From assembly GCA_001298575.1 (NCBI GenBank), contig LJCV01000006.1, positions 1-35,481 of the forward strand: a stretch of 35,481 nt of DNA. The letters run 5' to 3'. The DNA comes from Actinobacteria bacterium OK074. GTDB lineage: Bacteria; Actinomycetota; Actinomycetes; Streptomycetales; Streptomycetaceae. Within the stretch, counting starts at the first letter, position 1. Every line of letters begins with the position of its first letter. The translations under genes and the position numbers were made by a program. Below are positions 14,988-22,463 of the stretch, in pieces. The notes beneath the pieces are model-generated. The model was given only the letters and a program-made list of their open reading frames with translations. It was not told where the DNA came from and searched no databases.

Positions 14988-17810
14988 GTGCAACGGGACT
15001 TCAAGGAGCCTGGCAGACCCCGCCCCGACCTGGTCATCGGCCGGGAGGAGCTGCTGGCGGGAGCACGTGAACAACTCGCCCGCGGCGGCAGTGTGCTCGT
15101 GCACGGCCCGGCGGGAATAGGAAAATCGACCGTCCTGCGGTCGCTCGCCGCGGAATACGGCGAAACCGCGCACACCGTCTTGCGCTGCTCGGCCACCGAG
15201 TCGGAATCCCACCTCCCCTTCCTGGCGCTGGCCGACCTCCTCGGCCTGGTCGCCGACGAGGTCGCCGCCCAACTGCCCGCGGCCCAGCGCACCGCGCTGG
15301 AATCCGCGCTCACCGGCCGCGGCGAGTCCACCCTGGAACGCGACGGACTCGCGCTGCGGCTGGCGGTGCTCTCCACGCTGCGCGCGCTGGCGGCCCGGGG
15401 GCCGGTTCTGATCGTCGCCGACGACCTCCAGTGGCTGGATCCGGCCAGCGCCGAACTCCTCGGCTTCGCCGCGCGGCGGCTGGGCGGCATGCCCGTGCAG
15501 ATGGTGTGCGCGGTGCGGACCGCGACCGACCAGCGCGGCCCCGAGCACGACCGCTATCTGCGCGCCACCCCGCCCGAGACCCTCTCGGTCCGGGTCAACC
15601 CGCTCTCCCGCACCCAGGTCGCCGAGCTCCTCGGCCACCGCGGCTACGGCGATCTGCCGCGCTCCACCGTGCGGGACATCCACCGCACCAGCGCGGGCAA
15701 CCCGCTCTTCGCCCTCGAACTGGGCCGCGCCCTGGCCGAGAACCCGGCCCCGACCAGCCCCGGCGAACCCCTGCCGGTGCCGACCTCGCTGCGCGCCCTG
15801 GTCCTCAACCGGCTCGACGCGCTGCCCGCCGAGGCCCGCCGCACCCTCCTGGTCGCGTGCACGGGCGCCCGCCCCACGCTGTCCCTGCTGCACGCGGCCG
15901 GCCGCGACAACGCCGAGGCCGAGACCGCGCAGGCGGCGGCGCTGGGGCTGCTCACCACGGAGATCGCCGACGCCACCGACCGGGACGCCCCCGTCGTCCG
16001 GTTCGCCCATCCGCTGATCTCGGCGGCTCTGTACGCGGAGGCGACCCCGCAGGAGCGGCGGGACGTGCACGCGGCGCTGTCCACGGCCGCCTCCGACCCG
16101 ATCGAGCGGGCCCGGCACCTGGCGCTGGCCACCACCGGCACCGACCCGCAGGTCGCCGAACGGCTCGGGGAGGCCGCGGCGGTGGCCCGGGACCGCGGCG
16201 CGCCGTCGGTGGCGGCCGGACTCGGGCTGCTGGCCGCCCGGCACACCCCCGCCGACGCCCAACCCAGCCCGGACGAACGGCGGTTGCAGGCGGCCGAGGA
16301 CGCGCTGACCGCCGGGGAGAACGACCTGGTCCGGGAGATAGCCCGGCAGGTCCTGGCGCACACCACCGCCCCGGCCGAGCGGGTGCGCGCCTGGGTGCTG
16401 GTCATCAACTCCGCCGGGCACGCCCTGGCCGAGGTCGACACCGTCTTCCCGCAGGCGCTCGCCGACGCCGGTGACGACCCCCTCCTGCTGGCCCTCGTGC
16501 ACTACCAACTCGCCTGGCGGGCGCTGCTGTTCTCGGGCGACTTCCACGAGGCCCGGGAGGAGGCCGCGCGCGCCGCCGCGCTGGCCGCGCGGGGCGGCGA
16601 CCGCCGTACCGAGCTGATGTCGCTGTCGTTGCAGGCCCAGACCGAGACCCTGATGGGGCACCCGGACGCGCCCGCCACCATCAAGCGGGCCCTGAAGGAG
16701 CCCCAGGACCCGCGCGTGGCCTGCGACCACAACGGCGCCGGGGCCGCCCGCTTCCGCTGGCTGATCATGGGCGACCAGCTCTCCGAGGCGCGGACGACGA
16801 TCAGCGCGCTGCTGCGCGAGGTGCGCCGCCGCGGGATGGTCGAGAGCGAGGTGCACTTCCTGCGCGGCCTCGCCGAGACCGAACTGCGCTCCGGGCACTG
16901 CGGCCGCGCCCTCGACCTCGCCCGGGAGGGGCTCAGACTGGCCCGGGACACCGGGATCGGGGTGGCGGCGACCGCGATGTTCACCTCGCTCGCCGAGGCC
17001 GCGGGCGGCGAGGTCAACCGGGCCCTCTCACTGGCCCGGGAGGCGGTGGAGCGCGCCGAGGAACACAACGACCTGGTGTATCTCTCGCGTGCGCTCGGCG
17101 CCCTGGGCCACGCCCAGCTGGTCGCGGGGGACGCCGCGGGCACCGTCCGGTCGCTGGGCCGGGTACGGGAGTTGGAGGAGGGCCTCGGCATCACCGACCC
17201 GGCCCGCGGCCGCTGGCACGGCGACCTCGCCGAGGCGCTGGTCCGGGTCGGGGAGCCGGCCGAGGCGCAGGAGCTGATCGACGTCACGCGCGAGCGGGCC
17301 ATGCGGCTGGAGCGGGAGAGCGTGCTCGCGGTGCTCGACCGGGCGGAGGCGCTGGTGCGCGCCGCCCGCGGTGAACTGGAGCCCGCGATGCGGCAGTTGA
17401 CGTCCGTGCAGGACCGGCTGGCCAAGCTGGGCTACGGCCTGGAGGAGGCCCGGGCCGCGTACGCGCTCGCGGGCCTGCGCGAGCGGCAGCCGGGCGGGGC
17501 CTCCTACGACGAGGCGACGCTGCTGTTCCGGCGCTGCCGGGCGCTGCCCTGGCTGCGTCAGGTGGAGACGGCGACGGTCACGGGTCCGGCCCAACCGGCG
17601 CTGTCCACGGCCGCGTTGGACTCGCTGGCGGCCACCGAGCGGCAGGTGGCCGCGCTGGTGATGGAGGGCGCGACCAACCGGGAGATCGCGGCCCGGCTGT
17701 TCATCAGCGTGAAGACGGTGGAGGCCACGCTCACCCGGGTCTACCGCAAGCTGGGCATTCGTTCGCGAGTGGACATCGTCCGCCTCGCGGCCGGCCGCCG
17801 CAGCGACTGA
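14988..17810 (+). CDS. LAL-family LuxR regulator (large ATP-binding)
   Basis: Large regulator of 940 aa. An N-terminal AAA/NTPase domain has Walker A GPAGIGKST (40-48) and Walker B LIVADD (141-146, then LQWLDPAS). A long helical, TPR-like middle (about 300-860) probably binds an inducer or partner. A C-terminal LuxR HTH (about 880-940) carries TERQVAALVMEGATNREIAA and VKTVEATLTRVYRKLGIRS. The GTG at 14988 is chosen because GGGGAG lies eight bases upstream; a GTG at 14982 would be too close to it. The gene is followed after 186 bp by a secreted trypsin gene on the same strand, whose promoter holds a CCCCCTAGGGGG palindrome, so the protease may be a direct target. LAL proteins are usually activators. 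Confidence 0.92.
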   Translation: MQRDFKEPGRPRPDLVIGREELLAGAREQLARGGSVLVHGPAGIGKSTVLRSLAAEYGETAHTVLRCSATESESHLPFLALADLLGLVADEVAAQLPAAQRTALESALTGRGESTLERDGLALRLAVLSTLRALAARGPVLIVADDLQWLDPASAELLGFAARRLGGMPVQMVCAVRTATDQRGPEHDRYLRATPPETLSVRVNPLSRTQVAELLGHRGYGDLPRSTVRDIHRTSAGNPLFALELGRALAENPAPTSPGEPLPVPTSLRALVLNRLDALPAEARRTLLVACTGARPTLSLLHAAGRDNAEAETAQAAALGLLTTEIADATDRDAPVVRFAHPLISAALYAEATPQERRDVHAALSTAASDPIERARHLALATTGTDPQVAERLGEAAAVARDRGAPSVAAGLGLLAARHTPADAQPSPDERRLQAAEDALTAGENDLVREIARQVLAHTTAPAERVRAWVLVINSAGHALAEVDTVFPQALADAGDDPLLLALVHYQLAWRALLFSGDFHEAREEAARAAALAARGGDRRTELMSLSLQAQTETLMGHPDAPATIKRALKEPQDPRVACDHNGAGAARFRWLIMGDQLSEARTTISALLREVRRRGMVESEVHFLRGLAETELRSGHCGRALDLAREGLRLARDTGIGVAATAMFTSLAEAAGGEVNRALSLAREAVERAEEHNDLVYLSRALGALGHAQLVAGDAAGTVRSLGRVRELEEGLGITDPARGRWHGDLAEALVRVGEPAEAQELIDVTRERAMRLERESVLAVLDRAEALVRAARGELEPAMRQLTSVQDRLAKLGYGLEEARAAYALAGLRERQPGGASYDEATLLFRRCRALPWLRQVETATVTGPAQPALSTAALDSLAATERQVAALVMEGATNREIAARLFISVKTVEATLTRVYRKLGIRSRVDIVRLAAGRRSD

Positions 17811-17816
17811 CGCCCA

Positions 17817-17865
17817 CCTCGGACTTCGCACGCCGCGGGTTTACGCGCGGAGACCGAGGGTTTTC
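17817..17865 (+). terminator. Possible terminator after the LAL gene
   Basis: The outer stem CCTCGG (17817-17822) pairs with CCGAGG (17854-17859). An inner pairing CCGCG/CGCGG lies between, and GTTTT follows at once. The stem is interrupted, so the call is moderate. It begins 6 bp after the LAL stop and precedes the protease promoter. Confidence 0.45.
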
Positions 17866-17876
17866 CCTGTGCGAAT

Positions 17877-17888
17877 CCCCCTAGGGGG
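17877..17888. promoter_or_regulatory. Perfect palindrome CCCCCTAGGGGG before the trypsin promoter
   Basis: The 12-bp palindrome ends 8 bp upstream of the predicted -35 box, centred about 50 bp upstream of the predicted transcript start. That is a typical place for an activator. The adjacent LAL regulator is the natural candidate. A sibling element lies at 13425-13438 by the GAF-LuxR gene. Confidence 0.55.
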
Positions 17889-17896
17889 TTCCCTCA

Positions 17897-17926
17897 TTGG
17901 GGCGGGGGCCGCGCTGCTTCTAGCTT
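17897..17926 (+). promoter_or_regulatory. Probable promoter of the trypsin gene
   Basis: -35 TTGGGG (17897-17902), an 18-bp spacer, and -10 TAGCTT (17921-17926) predict a start near 17933 and a leader of about 64 nt. The -35 is imperfect, which fits activator dependence through the palindrome just upstream. Confidence 0.5.
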
Positions 17927-17996
17927 AAGCACGTGCCGCTCACCGGACACCCACAGTCCGGAGAGACCCCCACCGGCAACCCCCACGAGGAGACTC

Positions 17997-18797
17997 ATGT
18001 TCGGGCTCACCCGTGTCACCAGAACCGCAGCCGTCGTCACCGCCACCGCCGCCGCAGCGGCGACCGCGTTCCTGGGTGCACCCGGTGCAGTTGCCGCAAC
18101 TCCCGTAGCGCCCAAGATAGTTGGCGGTACGACGACCACGACGACCACGTACCCGTTCATGATGCAGATCACGGACTCGTCCGGCAGCCAGTTCTGCGGC
18201 GGCACCCTGGTGTCGGCGACCAAGGTGGTCACCGCGGCCCACTGTATGGTCGGCGAGACCACCAGCAGCGTCCGGGTGGTCGGCGGTCGTTCCACCCTCA
18301 ACGGCACCGGCGGTACGGTCAGCAAGGTCAGCAAGATCTGGATCAACCCGGACTACACGGACGCCACCAACGGCGACGACGTGTCCGTGCTGACCCTGTC
18401 GACCTCGATGTCGTACACCCCGGCGTCCTACGTCGCCTCCGGCGACACGAGTGTGTACGCGGCCGGCACCACCGCCCGGATCCTCGGCTGGGGCACCACC
18501 TCCGAGAACGGCAGCTCCTCCAACTCGCTGCGGACCGCGACCGTTCCGATCGTGTCCGACTCCAGCTGCAAGTCCTCCTACGGCTCCGACTTCGTCGCGA
18601 GCGACATGGTTTGCGCCGGTTACACAGACGGCGGCGTTGACACCTGCCAGGGCGACAGCGGCGGTCCCCTGCTCATCGGGGGCGTCCTGGCAGGGATAAC
18701 TTCTTGGGGCGAAGGCTGCGCCGAGGCGGGTTACCCGGGTGTCTACACCCGGCTGACGACCTTCTCGAACCTGGTGACCACGCAGGTCAACTCGTAG
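17997..18797 (+). CDS. Secreted trypsin-like serine protease (S1 family)
   Basis: Chymotrypsin-fold protease of 266 aa, like Streptomyces griseus trypsin. A Sec signal peptide spans about 1-34 (cut after AVAA). A short propeptide TPVAPK follows, then the mature N-terminus IVGG at 41-44, so activation needs cleavage after Lys40. The triad is His82 (TAAHC), Asp128 (NGDDVSVL) and Ser221 (GDSGGP). Asp215 at the base of the S1 pocket (DTCQGDSGG) predicts cleavage after Arg or Lys. Cys residues pair as in the family (67/83, 191/206, 217/241). A run of seven Thr (45-51) after IVGG is unusual. The ATG at 17997 follows GAGGAG. Confidence 0.95.
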   Translation: MFGLTRVTRTAAVVTATAAAAATAFLGAPGAVAATPVAPKIVGGTTTTTTTYPFMMQITDSSGSQFCGGTLVSATKVVTAAHCMVGETTSSVRVVGGRSTLNGTGGTVSKVSKIWINPDYTDATNGDDVSVLTLSTSMSYTPASYVASGDTSVYAAGTTARILGWGTTSENGSSSNSLRTATVPIVSDSSCKSSYGSDFVASDMVCAGYTDGGVDTCQGDSGGPLLIGGVLAGITSWGEGCAEAGYPGVYTRLTTFSNLVTTQVNS

Positions 18798-18840
18798 CCA
18801 CCCAAGGACTCCTGAGTATCACTCAGGTGAATACCAGGGG

Positions 18841-18873
18841 GCGTTGCGGGCCTCCACGAGCGGCCCGCAGCGC
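18841..18873. terminator. Hairpin between convergent genes (first)
   Basis: TGCGGGCC (18845-18852) pairs with GGCCCGCA (18862-18869). Flanking GCG/CGC (18841-18843 and 18871-18873) extend the stem past one mismatch. It lies about 45 bp after the trypsin stop. No U tract follows, as is common in Streptomyces. Confidence 0.55.
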
Positions 18874-18888
18874 CCCCTCTCACATCCC

Positions 18889-18924
18889 CCGCGGGGCCCC
18901 GTGCGTCACTCCGGGGCCCCGCGG
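18889..18924. terminator. Hairpin between convergent genes (second)
   Basis: A perfect 12-bp stem, CCGCGGGGCCCC (18889-18900) with GGGGCCCCGCGG (18913-18924), has a 12-nt loop. Being symmetrical, it could stop transcription from the trypsin gene and from the opposing membrane-protein gene, whose stop is 18 bp away. Confidence 0.65.
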
Positions 18925-18942
18925 TGACATGCCGGGGCCGCC

Positions 18943-20196
18943 TCAGCGCTGGACCACCGCAGGCAGCAGCGCGATGACCGCCGGGACCAGCAGGTACAGG
19001 GATATCCCGGTCATGGCCCGGCGGGTGGCGACGGGCAGCACCGACGTCGACCACGCCTGCGCCGTCGTCGCGTCGAGTTCGGCGGGCGCCAGCGTCCAGT
19101 TGTCGTGCAGCGACCTGACGTACGCCTGCTTGACGGCGAGTGCGAAGTGGTAGCCGATCGAGGAGGGGTAGATCACCACGACGGCGTCCACCACCATCAC
19201 CGCGAGCACCACGAACAGCGTCGAGGGGGCGGCCGGCAGCCACACCACGAACAGGGCCAGCAGGCCGGTGAGATGGGACAGCGCGGAGCCGTAGGTCCAC
19301 AGCATGAACTGCCGCAGGGTGCGCAGCCCTTGGTAGCCGTCGCTGTCGAACTCCATGTTCGGGGTGACGCCGAAGCCCAGTGCCGCCGAACGTCTGAGAT
19401 GGACGGTGAAGATGACACCCATGGCGAGTTGCTTGGTGAGGAAGTAGAAGGCGTACGTGCCCGCCGCCCACAGGTCGAGGGCCAGTTCGGGGTGGGTGTG
19501 CCAGTTGGCCCACCAGCCGGCGTAGACCCTCGAACGCCAGGTGTCGTCGGGCAGGCCGGTGAAGTTCCACGTCTGCATCAGGCCGTGGTCGTTGACGTAG
19601 CCGTACAGGAGCGCGGTGGCCACCGCCGTGGTCAGCATGATGACCGCGGACACGCCCCGGCCGCCGAGCCTGCCGAACCAGATGTTGGTCTTCCGGGTCA
19701 GCCGGTCGAGCTGCTCCCGGCGCTCCACCGGCAGGCCCATCGCTTCCATGTTGCGTTCGTTCATCCGGACGAAGTCGCCGATGGCGATGACCTGTTGGCA
19801 GCAGAAGACGGGGGTGATGAGGACGACGGTCAGCACGACGAGTCCGGCCGGGTCCTGGAGGAGCGCGAGGCTGACCTCCCCGGGGCGGGCGTGCGGTGAG
19901 CCGGCGTAGCCGATGGCGGGGTGCGGGCCCGCGAACACGCCCCGGGCTGCGGCCAGGACCAGCAGGGTCAGCGAGGAGCACAGGCTCAGCAGCAGGAACC
20001 GCGTCTTGGGCGTCGGGCTGGAGTACCAGAGGCGGACCAGTACGCGCGCGCCGCCGCGCACCGGCCGCGGCACCCGGCGCAGCCGGGTCATGGCGTGGCG
20101 CAGATACGTACGCTCCGGGGTGCGGAACAGGGCGCCCATCAGCTCCGGTTCCAGCGGTCTGAGCCGTACCGGTTCCCCTGCTCCGAGCTGCGCCAT
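18943..20196 (-). CDS. Multi-pass membrane protein of unknown function
   Basis: Protein of 417 aa with about seven predicted membrane segments (near 67-88, 115-138, 180-202, 243-266, 305-325, 328-350 and 393-415). I do not recognise the family. A charged N-terminal 60 residues, rich in Arg, precede the first segment. The loop at about 140-180 (ERNMEAMGLPVERREQLDRLTRKTNIW) is strongly charged and probably cytoplasmic. The region at about 200-240 (NFTGLPDDTW, WWANWHTHPEL) is Trp-rich and may lie outside. The ATG at 20196 follows GGGGGAC. It has no operon partner: trypsin converges on one side and the efflux gene diverges on the other. Confidence 0.8.
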   Translation of the reverse strand: MAQLGAGEPVRLRPLEPELMGALFRTPERTYLRHAMTRLRRVPRPVRGGARVLVRLWYSSPTPKTRFLLLSLCSSLTLLVLAAARGVFAGPHPAIGYAGSPHARPGEVSLALLQDPAGLVVLTVVLITPVFCCQQVIAIGDFVRMNERNMEAMGLPVERREQLDRLTRKTNIWFGRLGGRGVSAVIMLTTAVATALLYGYVNDHGLMQTWNFTGLPDDTWRSRVYAGWWANWHTHPELALDLWAAGTYAFYFLTKQLAMGVIFTVHLRRSAALGFGVTPNMEFDSDGYQGLRTLRQFMLWTYGSALSHLTGLLALFVVWLPAAPSTLFVVLAVMVVDAVVVIYPSSIGYHFALAVKQAYVRSLHDNWTLAPAELDATTAQAWSTSVLPVATRRAMTGISLYLLVPAVIALLPAVVQR

Positions 20197-20422
20197 CCGT
20201 CCCCCAACCGTGGCCGCGTCTCCCCTTTATGCCCGGGCGGCCCGGCCGGGAATCGCCGCCGGGCGCCGGCCTGCGGCCCGGCCTCTGGACCGCGTCAGGC
20301 CCCACCCCCGACCCGACCCCGGCCCGACCCGGACACAGCCTCCGGCCCACCCCCGGCCCCGCCCCCGACCCCACCTCCGAACCCCCCTCCGCCCCACCAC
20401 AGCAAGATCACAGAAAGGTAAA

Positions 20423-20468
20423 CTTGCTTAAGTCAATCAATCCCTCTATGCTTGCCTGAGTCAAGCAA
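20423..20468. promoter_or_regulatory. Doubled MarR-type operator over the efflux promoter
   Basis: CTTGCTTAAGTCAATCAA (20423-20440) and CTTGCCTGAGTCAAGCAA (20451-20468) agree at 15 of 18 positions and start 28 bp apart. Each is close to palindromic (TTGCCTGAGTCAAGCAA fails only at its centre and one pair). A good promoter is embedded: -35 TTGCTT (20424-20429), a 17-bp spacer, and -10 TATGCT (20447-20452), so the copies cover the -35 and run from the -10 across the start site. This layout is typical of MarR-family repression of drug pumps. The C-rich stretch from 20260 to 20400 holds no gene. Confidence 0.72.
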
Positions 20469-20495
20469 CCTGCTCGCCCTCACGGAGGCACTTCC

Positions 20496-21974
20496 ATGTC
20501 CGACGCGCTTACTCGACCCGCCGGGGCCGGTGGCTCCGCCCCGCCGAAGGCGAACGCCGTGGTGGCGGTGCTGGCCCTCGCCGGAATCGTCGTGTCGCTG
20601 ATGCAGACACTCGTCATCCCGATCATTCCGGAACTGCCGAAGTACCTGAACGCGTCGGCGTCGAACACCGCCTGGGCGGTCACCGCCACCCTGCTGGCCG
20701 CCTCGGTGGCCACCCCGGTCGTCGGACGGCTCGGCGACATGTTCGGCAAGCGCCGGATGCTGCTGGTCAGCATCGTGCTGCTGGTCTCCGGCTCGGTGGT
20801 CTGCGGTCTCGCCGACTCCCTCGTCCCGATGATCATCGGACGCGCCCTCCAGGGCCTGGCCGCCGCGGTCGTCCCGCTCGGCATCAGCATCATGCGGGAC
20901 GCGCTGCCCTCCGACCGCCTGGCCGGATCCACCGCCCTGATGAGCGCCTCGCTCGGTGTCGGCGGCGCCCTGGGGCTGCCCGCCGCCGCGTTCATCGCCG
21001 ACAAGTGGGACTGGCACATCCTGTTCTGGGTCTCCGCCGCCCTCGGCGCCATCGCCTTCGCCCTCGTCCTGCTGGTCGTACCGGAGTCCAAGGTGCGCGC
21101 CGGCGGCCGGTTCGACCTGGTCGGCTCGCTGGGGCTGTCCGCCGGTCTGATCTCGCTGCTGCTGGCCGTCTCCAAGGGCGGCGACTGGGGCTGGACCAGC
21201 GGCACCACGCTCGGCCTGGGCGTCGCCGCGGTCGTGATCCTGCTGACCTGGGGCTGGTGGGAGCTGCGCAGCCCGCAGCCGCTGGTCGACCTCCGCACCA
21301 CCGCCAAGCCGCAGGTGCTGTTCACCAACCTCGCCTCGATCGCGCTCGGCTTCTCGATGTTCGCGATGTCCCTGGTCCTGCCGCAGCTGCTCCAGCTGCC
21401 CTCGCAGACCGGCTACGGCCTGGGCAAGTCCATGCTCACCGTCGGCCTGGTGCTGGCCCCGCAGGGCCTGGTGATGATGGTCATGTCCGCCGCCTCCGCC
21501 CGGGTCACCAAGGCCCGCGGCCCCAAGGTCACGCTGATGATCGGCGCGCTGATCGTCGCCTCCGGCTACGCCCTCAACATCGTCCTGATGTCCGAGGTCT
21601 GGCACCTCATCCTGGTCTCCTGCATCATCGGCGCCGGCGTCGGCTTCACCTACGGTGCGCTGCCCGCCCTGATCATGGGCGCCGTGGAGCCCACCCAGAC
21701 GGGTGCCGCCAACAGCCTCAACACCCTGATGCGGTCCCTGGGCACCTCCTTCGCCAGCGCCCTCGCCGGCGTGATCCTGGCCCAGATGACCACCGACTTC
21801 GGCGGCGCCTCGCTGCCCTCGGAGAACGGCTTCAAGGTCGTCATGGCCATCGGCGCCGGAGCCGCCCTGCTCGCCTTCGCACTCGCCTCGCTCATCCCGA
21901 AGCAGCGCACGGCCGCCGCCGCACCGGCGGACGCCGAGCCGCAGGAGCCGGCCGAGGTCGGGGCGAAGGCGTAA
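20496..21974 (+). CDS. MFS multidrug efflux transporter (DHA2, 14-TM)
   Basis: Proton-coupled drug-efflux protein of 492 aa in the EmrB/QacA-like group, with about 14 membrane segments. Motif A is GRLGDMFGKRRM (about 77-88), a segment 4 motif is MIIGRALQGLAAAVVPLG, and the motif C-like region is SLGVGGALGLPAAAFIAD. The C-terminal 20 residues are Ala/Glu-rich and cytoplasmic. GGAGG lies nine bases before the ATG at 20496. It is a single-gene unit with its own repressed promoter and a strong terminator. The substrate is unknown. The likely MarR-type regulator is not encoded beside it. Confidence 0.92.
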   Translation: MSDALTRPAGAGGSAPPKANAVVAVLALAGIVVSLMQTLVIPIIPELPKYLNASASNTAWAVTATLLAASVATPVVGRLGDMFGKRRMLLVSIVLLVSGSVVCGLADSLVPMIIGRALQGLAAAVVPLGISIMRDALPSDRLAGSTALMSASLGVGGALGLPAAAFIADKWDWHILFWVSAALGAIAFALVLLVVPESKVRAGGRFDLVGSLGLSAGLISLLLAVSKGGDWGWTSGTTLGLGVAAVVILLTWGWWELRSPQPLVDLRTTAKPQVLFTNLASIALGFSMFAMSLVLPQLLQLPSQTGYGLGKSMLTVGLVLAPQGLVMMVMSAASARVTKARGPKVTLMIGALIVASGYALNIVLMSEVWHLILVSCIIGAGVGFTYGALPALIMGAVEPTQTGAANSLNTLMRSLGTSFASALAGVILAQMTTDFGGASLPSENGFKVVMAIGAGAALLAFALASLIPKQRTAAAAPADAEPQEPAEVGAKA

Positions 21975-22002
21975 CAGCCCGCCACCCCTGTCGCACCCGA
22001 TA

Positions 22003-22043
22003 CCGCGGAGGACGGTCCCACCGTCCTCCGCGGCTTTCTTTTT
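22003..22043 (+). terminator. Intrinsic terminator of the MFS gene
   Basis: A perfect 13-bp stem, CCGCGGAGGACGG (22003-22015) with CCGTCCTCCGCGG (22021-22033), has a TCCCA loop and is followed by CTTTCTTTTT. It lies 29 bp after the MFS stop. This is the clearest Rho-independent terminator in the window. Confidence 0.92.
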
Positions 22044-22463
22044 CCCGTGCGCGGAAATGCACAGCGGACACACAAACAAAGAGGTGCAGAAAGCACACCA
22101 CCAGATGCGGCGAATACGCCCGCCAGGGCACAGGAGGGACACCCCGGGGACGCGCCCCGAACTCGATTCCCCAAAACACCGGCCAAGCCTGCCCCACCCG
22201 GCGGTCAAGACATCGCCAGATCGCCCCCACGGCAGCCGCACATCGTGTCTGATCTGTGGCAACGGCAACCGACGGCCGTCCGACGCCGAGGTGTCGGGAA
22301 ACGGTACAGAGATCTTGATGCGCTGTTAACGATGATCCCGCGCAACGGTCAAAAATCGGGCAACGTCCTTCTGCGCTGCCGTACGCCATTCCTAACCTGG
22401 GCCCCTTGAACGTTGAACCAGAGCGATTGATCCGCTCTGTTCATTTATGAGAGGCCATTCCCC
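22044..22463. other. Intergenic region before the APC permease
   Basis: About 420 bp with lower G+C than the genes and no supported coding frame. Small stem motifs (GTGCAGAAAGCAC near 22083) and AT-rich words (GTTAACGATGATC near 22325) suggest promoter DNA. TTGAACGTTGAAC (22406-22418) is a direct repeat of TTGAAC. I see no riboswitch that I can name. The inverted repeat near the gene is listed separately. Confidence 0.5.
22420..22438. promoter_or_regulatory. Inverted repeat AGAGCG-N7-CGCTCT before the permease
   Basis: Six-base arms AGAGCG (22420-22425) and CGCTCT (22433-22438) surround ATTGATC. It ends 25 bp before the permease ATG, between the TTGAAC repeat and the GAGAGG ribosome site, so it may be an operator or a short leader hairpin. 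Confidence 0.4.

Noticed and set aside
13468..17810. Quorum-sensing LuxR proteins
   Set aside because: The GAF and LAL architectures lack an acyl-homoserine-lactone-binding domain, and no LuxI gene is present.
22044..22463. Riboswitch or small RNA ahead of the permease
   Set aside because: Only short weak stems are visible and no known riboswitch core is recognisable.
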